Position numbers and translations under genes: made by a program | Part shown: one piece after another, positions 1 through 10,975 of the stretch | How the letters are laid out: every line of letters begins with the position of its first letter | How positions within the stretch are numbered: the first letter of the stretch is position 1 | The notes under the pieces: model-generated | What the model was told of the DNA's origin: nothing | Seen by the model: only the letters and a program-made list of their open reading frames with translations | Databases searched by the model: none | Source of the DNA: Kluyvera sichuanensis | GTDB taxonomy: Bacteria; Pseudomonadota; Gammaproteobacteria; Enterobacterales; Enterobacteriaceae | Reading direction: 5' to 3' | Assembly: GCF_014218705.1 (NCBI RefSeq) | Contig: NZ_JABBJF010000003.1 | Span: forward strand, 300,966-364,965 | DNA: 64,000 bases

Positions 1-444
1 CTCGGCACCACCAATGACAACGGCCTGTCGGAGGTGCTGGTGGGCAAAACGGCGATTGAGCACTGTGTGAAGAAAACGTCGGTAGCCAACTTCGACCTCG
101 TCCCTCGCGGGCAGATCCCGCCGAACCCGTCTGAACTGCTGATGGGGGAGCGTTTCAGTGAACTGCTGAAGTGGGGGAGCGCGAACTACGACCTGGTGCT
201 GATAGATACCCCACCAATTCTCGCCGTCACCGACGCTGCGATTGTGGGCCGCCATGCGGGCACCACGCTGATGGTGACGCGTTACGCGGTCAATACGCTC
301 AAAGAAGTGGAGACCAGCCTGAGCCGCTTTGAGCAGAACGGCATCGCGGTGAAAGGGGTGATCCTCAACTCTATTTTCCGCCGTGCTACCGGTTATCAGG
401 ATTACGGCTACTACGAGTACGAGTATCAGTCGGATTCGAAATAA
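1..444 (+). CDS. wzc: Wzc tyrosine autokinase, C-terminal part (cut by window start)
   Basis: The visible 147 residues are the C-terminal end of the inner-membrane polysaccharide co-polymerase and bacterial tyrosine kinase that controls colanic acid chain length and export. The fragment carries the kinase Walker B-type segment LVLIDTPP (fragment residues 65-72) and ends in a cluster of six tyrosines within the last 16 residues (YQDYGYYEYEY), the autophosphorylation tail. It lies directly upstream of wcaA, as in E. coli. The upstream genes (wza, wzb and the rest of wzc) lie outside the window. The tyrosine tail and gene order make the identification secure. Confidence 0.95.
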   Translation, partial: LGTTNDNGLSEVLVGKTAIEHCVKKTSVANFDLVPRGQIPPNPSELLMGERFSELLKWGSANYDLVLIDTPPILAVTDAAIVGRHAGTTLMVTRYAVNTLKEVETSLSRFEQNGIAVKGVILNSIFRRATGYQDYGYYEYEYQSDSK

Positions 445-460
445 TTTTAGTGCCTCACCT

Positions 461-530
461 GTAGCCCGGACGAGGCGCGTGAGCGCCGACTCCGGGGCAT
501 TCCCGGCGTCGCTTCGCTCGGCCGGGCTAC
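461..530. repeat. REP-like palindromic repeat between wzc and wcaA
   Basis: A 70-base palindromic unit begins gtagcccgg and ends with its inverted complement ccgggctac. Its right half (502-527) shares a 26-base core with copies near 36079 and 48799. It lies within the operon and could stabilise or punctuate the mRNA. It resembles enterobacterial REP/BIME elements. Confidence 0.75.
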
Positions 531-547
531 TCGATAAGGGATATCCC

Positions 548-1390
548 ATGCCAACAGACTATCCGTTGATCTCCATCTATATGCCGACCTGGAACCGACA
601 GCAGCTGGCGATTCGCGCCATCAAATCGGTTCTGCGTCAGGACTATCCCCATTGGGAAATGATTATCGTCGATGACTGCTCCAGCAGCTTCGAGCAGCTC
701 CAGCAGTACATCACCGAACTGAACGATAGCCGAGTGCAGTACACCCATAACGCCTTTAATTCCGGTGCCTGCGCGGTGCGCAACCAGGCAATTTTACAGG
801 CTAAAGGCCAGTTTATTACCGGCATCGACGACGACGATGAGTGGACGCCAACCCGGCTCTCAACCTTTCTGGCGGACAAGCAACAGCTCACCAATCATGC
901 GTTTCTCTACGCCAACGACTACGTCTGCGAAGGGGAGGTCTATTCGCAACCGGCCAGCCTGCCGCTGTACCCGAAATCACCGTTCTCTCGCGAGCTGTTC
1001 TACAAGCGCAACATCATTGGCAATCAGGTGTTTAGCTGGGCCTGGCGTTTTAAAGAGTGCCTGTTCGATACCGAACTGAAGGCGGCACAGGACTACGACA
1101 TCTTTCTGCGCATGGTGATGGCCTACGGCGAACCGTGGAAAATTGAGGCGGCGACACAAATCCTGCACATCAACCACGGGGAGATGCAGATAACCTCTTC
1201 GCCGAAAAAATTCTCCGGCTACTTCAGCTTCTATCGCAAGCATAAAGAGAAGTTTGACCGCGCCAGCAAGAAGTACCAGCTGTTCACCCTGTACCAGATT
1301 CGCAATAAGCGGATGACCTGGAAGACGTTTCTGACGCTGCTGTCGGTGCGTAACGGTAAGCGCTGGGTTGATGGATTACGGAGTAAATAA
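548..1390 (+). CDS. wcaA: Colanic acid glycosyltransferase WcaA (GT2)
   Basis: Family 2 glycosyltransferase of the colanic acid pathway, 280 residues (279 in E. coli). It acts at the cytoplasmic face of the inner membrane on the undecaprenyl-linked intermediate; reconstitution work in E. coli assigns it the glucuronic acid transfer. The N-terminus has the GT-A start (SIYMPTWNR) and there is a DxD-type metal and nucleotide site in GIDDDDEW near residue 105. The ATG at 548 is chosen because it follows an AAGGGAT ribosome site and matches the family N-terminus; the frame is open further upstream only through the REP sequence. The stop overlaps the wcaB start (TAATG). Confidence 0.95.
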   Translation: MPTDYPLISIYMPTWNRQQLAIRAIKSVLRQDYPHWEMIIVDDCSSSFEQLQQYITELNDSRVQYTHNAFNSGACAVRNQAILQAKGQFITGIDDDDEWTPTRLSTFLADKQQLTNHAFLYANDYVCEGEVYSQPASLPLYPKSPFSRELFYKRNIIGNQVFSWAWRFKECLFDTELKAAQDYDIFLRMVMAYGEPWKIEAATQILHINHGEMQITSSPKKFSGYFSFYRKHKEKFDRASKKYQLFTLYQIRNKRMTWKTFLTLLSVRNGKRWVDGLRSK

Positions 1391-1881
1391 TGCTGCTGGA
1401 AGATTTACGTGCCAATAGCTGGAGTCTGCGCCCGTGCTGCATGGTCACCGCTTATCGCATTGCCCATTTCTGCTCGGTGTGGCGAAAGAAAAACGTGCTC
1501 AACAATCTGTGGGCCGCGCCGGTGCTGGTGCTCTATCGCCTCATCACCGAATGCGTCTTTGGCTATGAAATTCAGGCGGCGGCGACCATTGGCCGACGCT
1601 TCACCATCCACCACGGCTATGCGGTGGTGATTAATAAAAACGTGGTGGCGGGGGATGACTTCACCATCCGCCACGGCGTCACGCTCGGCAACCGTGGCCC
1701 AGATAGCCTGGCCTGCCCGACGTTGGGTAACGGCGTGGAACTGGGCGCCAACGTGGTCATCATCGGCGGCATCACCATTGGCAATCAGGTGACTATCGGT
1801 GCGGGTAGCGTGGTGCTGGACGATATTCCCGACCATGCGCTGGTGGTGGGCGAAAAGGCACGAGTGAAGGTAATCAAATGA
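1390..1881 (+). CDS. wcaB: Colanic acid acetyltransferase WcaB
   Basis: 163-residue left-handed beta-helix acyltransferase of the serine acetyltransferase-like group, predicted to O-acetylate a sugar of the colanic acid repeat using acetyl-CoA. From about residue 60 to the C-terminus it shows hexapeptide repeats (ITIGNQVTIGAGSVV) and conserved histidines (IHHGYAVVI, IRHGVTLGN) typical of the active site. The start codon overlaps the wcaA stop by one base and its stop overlaps wcaC, so the three are translationally coupled. Confidence 0.93.
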   Translation: MLLEDLRANSWSLRPCCMVTAYRIAHFCSVWRKKNVLNNLWAAPVLVLYRLITECVFGYEIQAAATIGRRFTIHHGYAVVINKNVVAGDDFTIRHGVTLGNRGPDSLACPTLGNGVELGANVVIIGGITIGNQVTIGAGSVVLDDIPDHALVVGEKARVKVIK

Positions 1882-3095
1882 ATATTCTGCAATTTAACGT
1901 GCGTCTTGCTGAAGGCGGCGCGGCGGGCGTGGCGCTGGACCTGCATCAGCGCGCGCTGCGTCAGGGGCTATCCTCGCAGTTTGTCTACGGCTATGGCAAG
2001 GGCGGCAAAAAGAGCGTCAGCCACGAGCGTTATCCGCAGGTGGTAAAGCAGACCGCGCGTCTGACCTCGATAGCGAACCTGGCGTTGTTTCGCCTGTTTA
2101 ACCGCGACCTGTTTGGCAACCTGAATAACCTTTATCGCCAGGTGACCCGCACCGAGGGGCCAGTGGTGCTGCATTTTCACGTCATGCACAGCTACTGGCT
2201 GAACCTGGCGGAGATTATTGATTTCTGCGAGCGCGTCAAGGCGCACAAAGCGGACGTTACGCTGGTCTGGACGCTGCACGACCACTGGAGCGTGACCGGG
2301 CGCTGCGCGTTTCTCGACGGCTGCGACGGCTGGAAAAACGGCTGTCTGAAGTGCCCGACGCTCGACAACTATCCGCCGGTAAAGGTCGATCGTGCGCATC
2401 AGCAGGTGGAGGAAAAGCGCCATCTCTTCCGCCGTATGCTCGCGCTTGGCTGCCAGTTTATCTCCCCGAGTCAGCATGTGGCCGAAGCGTTTAATAGCCT
2501 GTATGGCCCCGGACGCTGCCTGATTATCAACAACGGCATTGATGTTGCCACCGAAGCGATTCTGGCGGAGCTGAAGCCGATGGCGGCAACCACGCCGCGG
2601 CCGAAAATTGCCGTCGTCGCCCACGACCTGCGCTACGACGGTAAAACTAACCAGCGCCTGGTGCGTGAAATTATGGCGCTCGGCGATAAGGTGGAAATTC
2701 ATACCTTCGGTAAGTTTTCACCGTTTGAAGGCGCGAACGTGGTGAACCACGGTTTTCTCACCGACAAGCGACAGCTGATGAGCGAACTCAACCCGCTCGA
2801 TGCGCTGCTGTTTAGCTCTCGCGTCGATAACTACCCGCTGATCCTCTGCGAAGCGCTCTCTATTGGCGTGCCGGTGATTGCCACCCACAGCGAGGCGGCA
2901 AAAGAGGTGCTGGAAAAATCCGGCGGCCATACGGTTGACGAAAGCGCGGTGCTTTCGCTGGTGCAGCGGCCAAAAGCGGAGATCGCTGAAGCGGTGTTTG
3001 GCACGACGCTCGGTGCATTCAGCGCCCGCAGCCGTAAGGCCTATAGCGGACAACAGATGCTGGAGGAATATGTCTCGTTCTATCAGAGTCTGTAG
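1878..3095 (+). CDS. wcaC: Colanic acid glycosyltransferase WcaC (GT4)
   Basis: 405-residue GT-B fold retaining glycosyltransferase of family 4, thought to add galactose in colanic acid assembly. The N-terminal glycine-rich segment (LAEGGAAGVALDLHQ) and the C-terminal acceptor/donor segment with the E-x7-E motif (LCEALSIGVPVIAT) are present. It overlaps wcaB by four bases (ATGA) and wcaD by 26 bases. Codon use is GC-rich like the rest of the cluster. Confidence 0.93.
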   Translation: MNILQFNVRLAEGGAAGVALDLHQRALRQGLSSQFVYGYGKGGKKSVSHERYPQVVKQTARLTSIANLALFRLFNRDLFGNLNNLYRQVTRTEGPVVLHFHVMHSYWLNLAEIIDFCERVKAHKADVTLVWTLHDHWSVTGRCAFLDGCDGWKNGCLKCPTLDNYPPVKVDRAHQQVEEKRHLFRRMLALGCQFISPSQHVAEAFNSLYGPGRCLIINNGIDVATEAILAELKPMAATTPRPKIAVVAHDLRYDGKTNQRLVREIMALGDKVEIHTFGKFSPFEGANVVNHGFLTDKRQLMSELNPLDALLFSSRVDNYPLILCEALSIGVPVIATHSEAAKEVLEKSGGHTVDESAVLSLVQRPKAEIAEAVFGTTLGAFSARSRKAYSGQQMLEEYVSFYQSL

Positions 3096-4293
3096 CTATT
3101 TGCTGCTGCCGTTAATCTATCTGCTGGTTAACGTGAAGCTGGCGCAGCTCGGCGAGAGCTTTCCCATCACCATCGTGACCTTCCTCCCGTTGCTGTTGCT
3201 GCTGTTTGTTGAACGTATTAACCTGAAAAAGCTGATGATTGCCCTCGGGCTGGGCGTCGGGTTAACGCTGTTCAACTACGTGTTCGGTCAGTCGCTGGAT
3301 CCGAGCAAATACGTCACCTCGACGATGCTGTTTGTCTACATCGTTATCATCATTGGCATGGTCTGGAGCATTCGCTTTAAAACCATTTCGCCGCATAACC
3401 ACCGTAAGATCCTGCGCTTCTTTTACGTGGTTATCGGCATCGTGGTGATGCTGGCGGCACTTGAAATGGTGCAAATTATTCTCTCCGGCAGCAGTAGCCT
3501 GATTGAGATGATTTCGAAATATCTTATTTACAGCAATAGCTATGTACTGAACTTTATCAAATTCGGTGGGAAGCGCACCACGGCGCTCTATTTTGAACCG
3601 GCATTCTTCGCTCTGGCATTAATCTCAATTTGGCTTTGCATCAAACAGTTTGGTATCAAAACCCCAAAATCTGATGCTATGATTCTCGCAGGGATAATTC
3701 TTTCAGGATCGTTCTCCGGGGTAATGACATTTATCCTGTTTTACCTGCTGGAGTGGGCGTTTCAGTATCTGAACAAAGAGGCGATTAGAAAGAAATTACC
3801 GTTAGCAATTATTTCTTTAGGCGCATTTTTTGTTGGTTTGATATTTGCTGGCCCCTATATTGCGGAACGTGTTGGTGACCTGGGAACGGAAGGTTCGTCA
3901 TCGTATTACCGTATTATTGGCCCACTGGTGATGGTCGGTTATTCATTAACCAGTGTTGATGGGGTGGTGCGTTTCGGTTCTCTTTACGAATATGTTGCAT
4001 CATTCGGAATATTTAACGGTGCGGATGTCGGTAAAACCATAGACAATGGCCTGTATCTGTTAATGATCTATTTTTCATGGTTTGCCGTGATATTAACAAT
4101 CGGCTACCTGTATTACGTGTTTAAAATGTTCATTAACGCTTTTGGGAATAATCGAAATTTCGCCGTGCAGCTGTATTTATTCACGCCGGTATCACTATTT
4201 TTTACCGGTTCGATATTTAGCCCGGAATATGCATTTTTAATTGTGTGTCCTTTTATTCTGCGTAAAGCGCTGAATATTGCCGACAGCAGATGA
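3070..4293 (+). CDS. wcaD: Colanic acid polymerase WcaD
   Basis: Very hydrophobic 407-residue inner-membrane protein (405 in E. coli), the putative Wzy-type polymerase that joins colanic acid repeat units in the periplasm. Multiple membrane segments run the whole length, with a large periplasmic loop near residues 270-330 ([15 protein letters not shown]). The ATG at 3070 is preceded by a strong TGGAGG site inside the end of wcaC and gives the family N-terminus ([19 protein letters not shown]). An open frame reaches further upstream, but only as a shadow of wcaC. The last 600 bases are more AT-rich than the genes before it. Confidence 0.93.
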   Translation: MSRSIRVCSYLLLPLIYLLVNVKLAQLGESFPITIVTFLPLLLLLFVERINLKKLMIALGLGVGLTLFNYVFGQSLDPSKYVTSTMLFVYIVIIIGMVWSIRFKTISPHNHRKILRFFYVVIGIVVMLAALEMVQIILSGSSSLIEMISKYLIYSNSYVLNFIKFGGKRTTALYFEPAFFALALISIWLCIKQFGIKTPKSDAMILAGIILSGSFSGVMTFILFYLLEWAFQYLNKEAIRKKLPLAIISLGAFFVGLIFAGPYIAERVGDLGTEGSSSYYRIIGPLVMVGYSLTSVDGVVRFGSLYEYVASFGIFNGADVGKTIDNGLYLLMIYFSWFAVILTIGYLYYVFKMFINAFGNNRNFAVQLYLFTPVSLFFTGSIFSPEYAFLIVCPFILRKALNIADSR

Positions 4294-4301
4294 GGTGGAA
4301 C

Positions 4302-5048
4302 ATGTTGTTAAGTGTGGTGACCGTGGCGTTTCGCAACGTGGAAGGCGTGATGAAAACCTGGCGTTCGCTGGCCCATCTGGCGAACGATCCGAGCCTTACA
4401 TTTGAGTGGATTGTGGTCGACGGCGGTTCAGAAGATGGCACTGCAGAGTTTCTCGAAAAACGTAATGGACAGTACCAGTTACGCTACGTCAGTGAGCCGG
4501 ATAAAGGGCTATATGACGCGATGAATAAAGGCATTCGCATGGCGCAGGGCAAGTTCGTGTTGTTCCTTAACTCCGGCGACAGTTTTCACCCGGACGTCTC
4601 GCAGTTTGTCCGCCAGCTTCGCGGCAAAAGCGATGATGCCATGTACCTCGGTGATGCGATGCTCGACTTCGGCGATGGCACCCAGATTCGCCGCAGTGCG
4701 AAGCAGGGCTGGTATATTTACCACAGCCTGCCGGCGAGCCATCAGGCTATTTTCTTCCCGCTGCGTGGGCTGAAAAATTATCCTTATGATGTGCAGTACC
4801 GGGTGTCGTCAGATTATGCGCTGACCGCCAGAATGTATAAGTCAGGCTATGCCTTTAAGCGAATTAAAGGTTTGGTGTCGGAATTTTCAATGGGCGGTGT
4901 GTCAACCACCAATAATCTGCAATTGTGTCAGGATGCCAAAAAAGTGCAGCAAGAAATATTACGTATGCCAGCCGTACTGACGGAATTATCTTATTTATTA
5001 CGCCTGCGGACGACCGGAAAAACCAAAGCCTTATATCACAAAGCATAA
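4302..5048 (+). CDS. wcaE: Colanic acid fucosyltransferase WcaE (GT2)
   Basis: 248-residue family 2 glycosyltransferase, equal in length to E. coli WcaE, which adds the second L-fucose. Visible motifs are the N-terminal [10 protein letters not shown], the nucleotide-binding DGGSEDGT and an NSGD segment. Two starts are possible: an ATG at 4290 overlapping the wcaD stop, and the ATG at 4302. The latter is chosen because it follows GAGGTGG and agrees with the E. coli N-terminus MLLS. Confidence 0.92.
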   Translation: MLLSVVTVAFRNVEGVMKTWRSLAHLANDPSLTFEWIVVDGGSEDGTAEFLEKRNGQYQLRYVSEPDKGLYDAMNKGIRMAQGKFVLFLNSGDSFHPDVSQFVRQLRGKSDDAMYLGDAMLDFGDGTQIRRSAKQGWYIYHSLPASHQAIFFPLRGLKNYPYDVQYRVSSDYALTARMYKSGYAFKRIKGLVSEFSMGGVSTTNNLQLCQDAKKVQQEILRMPAVLTELSYLLRLRTTGKTKALYHKA

Positions 5049-5057
5049 GGAATCAGG

Positions 5058-5612
5058 ATGCAGGAATTATCTGGCTTTACGGTGCCCAAAGGTTTTCGCG
5101 GTGCCGGGGGCATTAAAGTTCAACTCTGGTGGGCGGTGCAGGCGACATTATTTGCCTGGTCCCCGCAGATACTCTACCGCTGGCGCGTATTTTTATTGCG
5201 TTTGTTCGGCGCAAAAATAGGAAAAAACGTAGTGATTCGCCCCTCGGTAAAAATCACCTATCCGTGGAAATTAACCATCGGTGATTATGCCTGGGTTGGG
5301 GACGATGCAGTGTTATATACCCTCGGTGATATTACCCTTGGGGCAAATTCAGTCGTCTCACAGAAATGTTATTTATGCACCGGCAGCCACGATTATCAGA
5401 GCGCGCATTTTGATATTAATGCCACGCCGATTGTGGTCGGTGAGAAATGCTGGCTGGCAACGGATGTCTTCGTTGCTCCCGGCGTCACGATTGGCGACGG
5501 CACCATCGTCGGTGCACGAAGCAGCGTTTTTAAATCGCTACCGGCAAAGGTGATTTGCCGTGGCAATCCCGCAGTGGTCACGCGTGAACGCGTTGAGAAA
5601 GTTACTCCCTAA
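5058..5612 (+). CDS. wcaF: Colanic acid acetyltransferase WcaF
   Basis: 184-residue hexapeptide-repeat O-acetyltransferase of the NodL/LacA/CysE group, which acetylates the first fucose in E. coli. The left-handed beta-helix runs from about residue 55 to 175 (IGKNVVIRPSVKI, ATDVFVAPGVTIGDGTIVG), with a conserved histidine in TGSHDYQS. An N-terminal hydrophobic stretch (WWAVQATLFAW) suggests membrane association. It lies ten bases after wcaE and just before gmd. Confidence 0.93.
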   Translation: MQELSGFTVPKGFRGAGGIKVQLWWAVQATLFAWSPQILYRWRVFLLRLFGAKIGKNVVIRPSVKITYPWKLTIGDYAWVGDDAVLYTLGDITLGANSVVSQKCYLCTGSHDYQSAHFDINATPIVVGEKCWLATDVFVAPGVTIGDGTIVGARSSVFKSLPAKVICRGNPAVVTRERVEKVTP

Positions 5613-5636
5613 ACGGGACTATTTGAGGAAAATATA

Positions 5637-6758
<1,122 letters not shown>

Positions 6759-6760
6759 GC

Positions 6761-7726
6761 ATGACCAGAGAACGCATTTTTGTGGCGGGCCACCGGGGAA
6801 TGGTGGGCTCTGCCATCGTCCGACAGCTTGAGCTGCGCGGTGACGTGGATCTGGTTCTGCGCAGCCGCGACGAGCTTAACCTGCTGGACAGCCGCGAGGT
6901 GCATGACTTCTTCGCCCGCGAAAATATCACTCAGGTGTATCTGGCGGCGGCGAAGGTGGGCGGTATTGTCGCCAACAACACCTTCCCGGCGGACTTCATC
7001 TACGAAAATATGATGATTGAAAGCAACATCATTCACGCAGCGCATACGCACAACGTGAACAAGCTGTTGTTCCTCGGTTCATCCTGTATTTACCCGAAGA
7101 TGGCCAACCAGCCGATGCACGAGAGCGAGCTGCTGCAGGGCACGCTCGAAGCCACCAACGAGCCGTACGCGATTGCCAAAATCGCCGGGATCAAGCTGTG
7201 CGAATCCTACAACCGTCAGCACAACCGCGACTATCGCTCGGTGATGCCGACCAACCTGTACGGGCCGAACGATAACTTCCACCCGAGCAACTCCCACGTG
7301 ATCCCGGCGCTGTTGCGTCGCTTCCACGAGGCGGTGCAGAAGAACGATGCCGACGTGGTGGTGTGGGGCAGCGGTACGCCAATGCGCGAGTTCCTTCACG
7401 TCGATGATATGGCGGCCGCCAGCATCCACGTGATGGAGCTGGACCGCAGCGTGTGGCTCGACAACACCCAGCCAATGCTGTCGCACATTAACGTCGGCAC
7501 CGGCGTTGACTGCACCATCCGCGAGCTGGCGCAGACGCTGGCGAAAGTGGTGGGCTTTAAAGGCCGCGTGGTGTTTGACGCCACCAAGCCGGACGGGACG
7601 CCGCGCAAGTTGCTCGACGTATCGCGCCTGCATCAACTGGGCTGGTATCACGAGATTTCGCTGGAGGCTGGGCTTGCCAGCACCTACCAGTGGTTCCTCG
7701 AAAACCAGCACCGCTTCCGGGGGTAA
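6761..7726 (+). CDS. fcl: GDP-L-fucose synthase
   Basis: 321-residue bifunctional 3,5-epimerase/4-reductase that turns GDP-4-keto-6-deoxy-mannose into GDP-L-fucose. The Rossmann loop [11 protein letters not shown] lies at residues 10-20. The catalytic serine and cysteine are in GSSCIYPK, and the Tyr/Lys pair is in YAIAKIAG. It sits between gmd and gmm and shares their GC-rich codon use. Confidence 0.97.
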   Translation: MTRERIFVAGHRGMVGSAIVRQLELRGDVDLVLRSRDELNLLDSREVHDFFARENITQVYLAAAKVGGIVANNTFPADFIYENMMIESNIIHAAHTHNVNKLLFLGSSCIYPKMANQPMHESELLQGTLEATNEPYAIAKIAGIKLCESYNRQHNRDYRSVMPTNLYGPNDNFHPSNSHVIPALLRRFHEAVQKNDADVVVWGSGTPMREFLHVDDMAAASIHVMELDRSVWLDNTQPMLSHINVGTGVDCTIRELAQTLAKVVGFKGRVVFDATKPDGTPRKLLDVSRLHQLGWYHEISLEAGLASTYQWFLENQHRFRG

Positions 7727-7729
7727 CGC

Positions 7730-8209
7730 ATGTTTCTGAGCGAGGAGGCGTTTGCCACCGTGGTGCAGTCTACGCCGCTGATTTCCATCGATCTGATCGT
7801 GGAGAACGCGCAGGGCGAGTTTCTGCTGGGTAAACGCACCAACCGTCCGGCGCAGGGATACTGGTTTGTCCCTGGCGGACGGGTACAGAAAGATGAACCG
7901 CTGGCCGAGGCGTTTGCTCGCCTCACCCTGGCGGAACTGGGGCTGAGCCTGCCGATGACGGCAGGCCGCTTCTACGGCGTCTGGCAGCATTTTTATGACG
8001 ACAACTTCTCGGACGCGGACTTCTCGACCCACTACATCGTGCTGGGGTTCCGCCTGCAGGTGGACGCCGAGGCGCTCACGCTCCCGGAGGCTCAGCATAA
8101 CGACTACCGCTGGATGAGCCCGAAGGCGCTGCTGGCGGCGGACAACGTCCACGAAAACAGCCGTGCCTACTTCAGGGTCGACAAAATGGCCGAGGTACCG
8201 GGCTTATGA
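7730..8209 (+). CDS. gmm: GDP-mannose mannosyl hydrolase (Nudix)
   Basis: 159-residue divergent Nudix protein that hydrolyses GDP-mannose to GDP and mannose (also GDP-glucose), probably tuning the GDP-sugar pool for fucose synthesis. The modified Nudix segment [17 protein letters not shown] begins near residue 47 and lacks the full canonical box, as is normal in this subfamily. [11 protein letters not shown] and WQHFYDDNF are family hallmarks. Its stop overlaps the start of wcaI. Confidence 0.96.
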   Translation: MFLSEEAFATVVQSTPLISIDLIVENAQGEFLLGKRTNRPAQGYWFVPGGRVQKDEPLAEAFARLTLAELGLSLPMTAGRFYGVWQHFYDDNFSDADFSTHYIVLGFRLQVDAEALTLPEAQHNDYRWMSPKALLAADNVHENSRAYFRVDKMAEVPGL

Positions 8210-9429
8210 AGATTCTGGTGTATGGCATTAACTACTCGCCTGAACTGACCGGCATCGGCAAATACACCGGCGAGATGGTGGAGTGGATGGCGCGTCAGGG
8301 CCACGAGGTACGGGTGATTACCGCACCGCCGTACTACCCGGAGTGGCAGGTTGGCGTGAACTACTCCAGCTGGCGCTATCGCCGGGAGGAGGGTGAGGCC
8401 ACCGTGTGGCGCTGCCCGCTGTACGTGCCGAAGCAGCCCTCGACGCTCAAGCGCCTGCTGCATCTTGGCAGCTTTGCGCTCAGCAGCTTCTTCCCGCTGA
8501 TGGCCCAGCGGCGCTGGAAGCCGGACCGCATTATCGGCGTCGTACCGACCCTGTTTTGCACGCCGGGCATGCGCCTGTTAGGCAAACTCTCCGGGGCGCG
8601 CACGCTGCTGCATATTCAGGATTATGAAGTCGACGCCATGCTAGGTCTCGGCATGGCCGGTAAAGGCAAGTCCGGCAAGGTGGCGAAGCTCGCCAGCGCT
8701 TTTGAGCGCAGCGGCCTGCACAACGTCGACAACGTCTCGACGATCTCGCGTTCGATGATGAACAAAGCCTGCGAGAAGGGCGTACCGGCGGAGAAGGTGA
8801 TCTTCTTCCCTAACTGGTCTGAAGTATCGCGTTTTCGCGAGGTGTCCGAAACGCGGATTATCGCGCTGCGTCAGCGTCTGGGTCTGCCGGGCGAGCGAAA
8901 AATTGCGCTCTATTCCGGCAATATCGGTGAAAAGCAGGGGCTGGAAAGCGTCATTACCGCCGCTGAGCAGCTCCGCGAGCAGCCGCTGCTGTTTGTGATT
9001 GTCGGCCAGGGCGGCGGCAAAGCGCGGCTGGAAAAGATGGCCGCCGAACGCGGGCTGGATAACGTGAAGTTCCTGCCGCTGCAGTCTTATGACGATTTAC
9101 CCGCCCTGCTGGCGATGGGGGACTGCCATCTGGTTATCCAGAAGCGCGGCGCGGCGGATGCGGTACTGCCGTCCAAACTGACCAATATTCTGGCGGTGGG
9201 CGGCAACGCGGTGATCACCGCAGAGGCGGACACCGAGCTTGGACAGCTTTGTCTCGACAACCCAGGCATCGCGGTATGCGTCACGCCTGAATCGGTTCCG
9301 TCGCTGGTGGAAGGGATTGAACAGGCGCTGAGCATGCCAAAACGCAACGCGGTAGCCCGCGCCTGGGCAGAACGCTCGCTCGAAAAAGAGCACGTTCTTA
9401 ACCAATTTATTGCTGATATTCGGGGTTAA
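8206..9429 (+). CDS. wcaI: Colanic acid fucosyltransferase WcaI (GT4)
   Basis: 407-residue GT-B glycosyltransferase that adds the first L-fucose to undecaprenyl-PP-glucose in E. coli. The N-terminal acceptor domain begins [21 protein letters not shown]. The C-terminal donor domain has [14 protein letters not shown] and the late segment [19 protein letters not shown], which shapes the nucleotide-sugar site. It overlaps gmm by four bases and precedes cpsB by three. Confidence 0.94.
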   Translation: MKILVYGINYSPELTGIGKYTGEMVEWMARQGHEVRVITAPPYYPEWQVGVNYSSWRYRREEGEATVWRCPLYVPKQPSTLKRLLHLGSFALSSFFPLMAQRRWKPDRIIGVVPTLFCTPGMRLLGKLSGARTLLHIQDYEVDAMLGLGMAGKGKSGKVAKLASAFERSGLHNVDNVSTISRSMMNKACEKGVPAEKVIFFPNWSEVSRFREVSETRIIALRQRLGLPGERKIALYSGNIGEKQGLESVITAAEQLREQPLLFVIVGQGGGKARLEKMAAERGLDNVKFLPLQSYDDLPALLAMGDCHLVIQKRGAADAVLPSKLTNILAVGGNAVITAEADTELGQLCLDNPGIAVCVTPESVPSLVEGIEQALSMPKRNAVARAWAERSLEKEHVLNQFIADIRG

Positions 9430-9432
9430 ACG

Positions 9433-10869
9433 ATGAGTCAATCTACGCTTTTCCCGGTCGTGATGGCCGGTGGCTCGGGCAGCCGCCTGTGGCCGTTGTC
9501 CCGAGTGCTGTACCCCAAGCAGTTCCTATGCCTGAAAGGGGACATGACCATGCTGCAGGCCACGGTTAACCGCCTGGAAGGGGTGAAATGTGCGAGCCCG
9601 GTGGTTATCTGCAACGAGCAGCACCGTTTTATCGTCGCCGAGCAGCTGCGCCAGCTGAACAAGCTGACCGAAAACATCATTCTGGAACCCGCTGGGCGCA
9701 ACACCGCCCCGGCAATTGCGCTGGCCGCGCTGGCTGCTATGCGCCGTGAGCCGGATAACGATCCGCTGATGCTGGTGCTGGCGGCAGACCACGTTATTCA
9801 GGACGAAGATGCCTTCCGCGCCGCGGTACGCGATGCCACACCGTACGCCGAAAGCGGCAAACTGGTGACGTTCGGTATCGTGCCGAGCCTGCCGGAAACC
9901 GGCTATGGCTATATTCGTCGCGGCAACGTGAGCCCGGCTGCCGGTGAGGCGTTGGCGTTTGAAGTGGCGCAGTTTGTCGAAAAACCGAACCTTGATACCG
10001 CTCAGGCCTACGTCGCCTGCGGTGAGTACTACTGGAACAGCGGCATGTTCCTGTTCCGCGCCGGCCGTTACCTGGAAGAGCTGGGCAAATATCGCCCGGA
10101 CATTCTTCGCGCCTGCGAAAAAGCGATGAACGTCACCGACCCGGATCTCGATTTTATCCGCGTCGAGGAAGAGGCTTTCCTGAGCTGCCCGGATGAATCT
10201 ATCGACTATGCGGTGATGGAACGCACCAACGACGCGGTTGTGGTGCCGATGGACGCTGGCTGGAGTGACGTCGGCTCCTGGTCATCGCTGTGGGAAATCA
10301 GCAACCATACGCCGGAAGGCAACGTGCACCACGGCGATGTGATCAGCCATAAAACCGAGAACAGCTACGTCTACGCGGAATCAGGCCTGGTGACGACCGT
10401 CGGGGTAAAGGATTTGGTGGTGGTGCAGACCAAAGACGCGGTGCTTATCGCCGATCGCAACGCAGTGCAGGACGTGAAAAAGGTGGTCGAGAAAATTAAG
10501 GCCGATGGCCGCCACGAACACCATATCCATCGTGAAGTCTATCGCCCGTGGGGCAAATATGACTCTATCGACTCCGGCGATCGCTACCAGGTGAAGCGCA
10601 TCACCGTGAAGCCGGGCGAGGGACTCTCTCTGCAGATGCATCACCACCGGGCTGAACACTGGATTGTGGTGGCCGGCACCGCCAAAGTGACCCTCAACGA
10701 TGAGATAACCCTGCTGGGTGAAAACGAATCCATCTACATCCCGCTGGGCGTGACACACTGCCTGGAAAATCCGGGGAAAATTCCGCTCGACCTGATTGAA
10801 GTGCGCTCAGGCGCCTATCTTGAAGAGGACGACGTGGTGCGATTCGCCGACCGCTACGGGCGCGTCTAG
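9433..10869 (+). CDS. cpsB: Mannose-1-phosphate guanylyltransferase (ManC/CpsB)
   Basis: 478-residue cytoplasmic enzyme making GDP-mannose from mannose-1-phosphate and GTP. The nucleotidyltransferase domain occupies roughly residues 1-285, with signature [14 protein letters not shown] at 11-24 and FVEKP. A C-terminal cupin domain ([27 protein letters not shown]) is typical of type II PMI-GMP proteins, although the CpsB group is mainly a guanylyltransferase. It works with CpsG to feed gmd. Confidence 0.96.
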   Translation: MSQSTLFPVVMAGGSGSRLWPLSRVLYPKQFLCLKGDMTMLQATVNRLEGVKCASPVVICNEQHRFIVAEQLRQLNKLTENIILEPAGRNTAPAIALAALAAMRREPDNDPLMLVLAADHVIQDEDAFRAAVRDATPYAESGKLVTFGIVPSLPETGYGYIRRGNVSPAAGEALAFEVAQFVEKPNLDTAQAYVACGEYYWNSGMFLFRAGRYLEELGKYRPDILRACEKAMNVTDPDLDFIRVEEEAFLSCPDESIDYAVMERTNDAVVVPMDAGWSDVGSWSSLWEISNHTPEGNVHHGDVISHKTENSYVYAESGLVTTVGVKDLVVVQTKDAVLIADRNAVQDVKKVVEKIKADGRHEHHIHREVYRPWGKYDSIDSGDRYQVKRITVKPGEGLSLQMHHHRAEHWIVVAGTAKVTLNDEITLLGENESIYIPLGVTHCLENPGKIPLDLIEVRSGAYLEEDDVVRFADRYGRV

Positions 10870-10880
10870 CGCGCCTATTC

Positions 10881-10907
10881 TGCCCGATGGCGCTGCGTCA
10901 TCCGGCA
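10881..10907. repeat. REP unit downstream of cpsB
   Basis: An imperfect palindrome running from tgcccgatgg to tcatccggca, of the classical E. coli REP type. It lies in the 106-base gap between cpsB and cpsG and is a different subtype from the cggccgggc-type repeats elsewhere in the window. Confidence 0.65.
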
Positions 10908-10975
10908 ACTCACGATATGAAAAATCATGACCCTCACCGGTCAGGGCCAACCGTTGCCTGAAGAAAGGTAAAAAC

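Noticed and set aside
7079..8152. 357-residue - strand frame across fcl and gmm
   Set aside because: Spans two well-identified genes on the other strand; arginine/valine/histidine-rich composition typical of antisense shadows.
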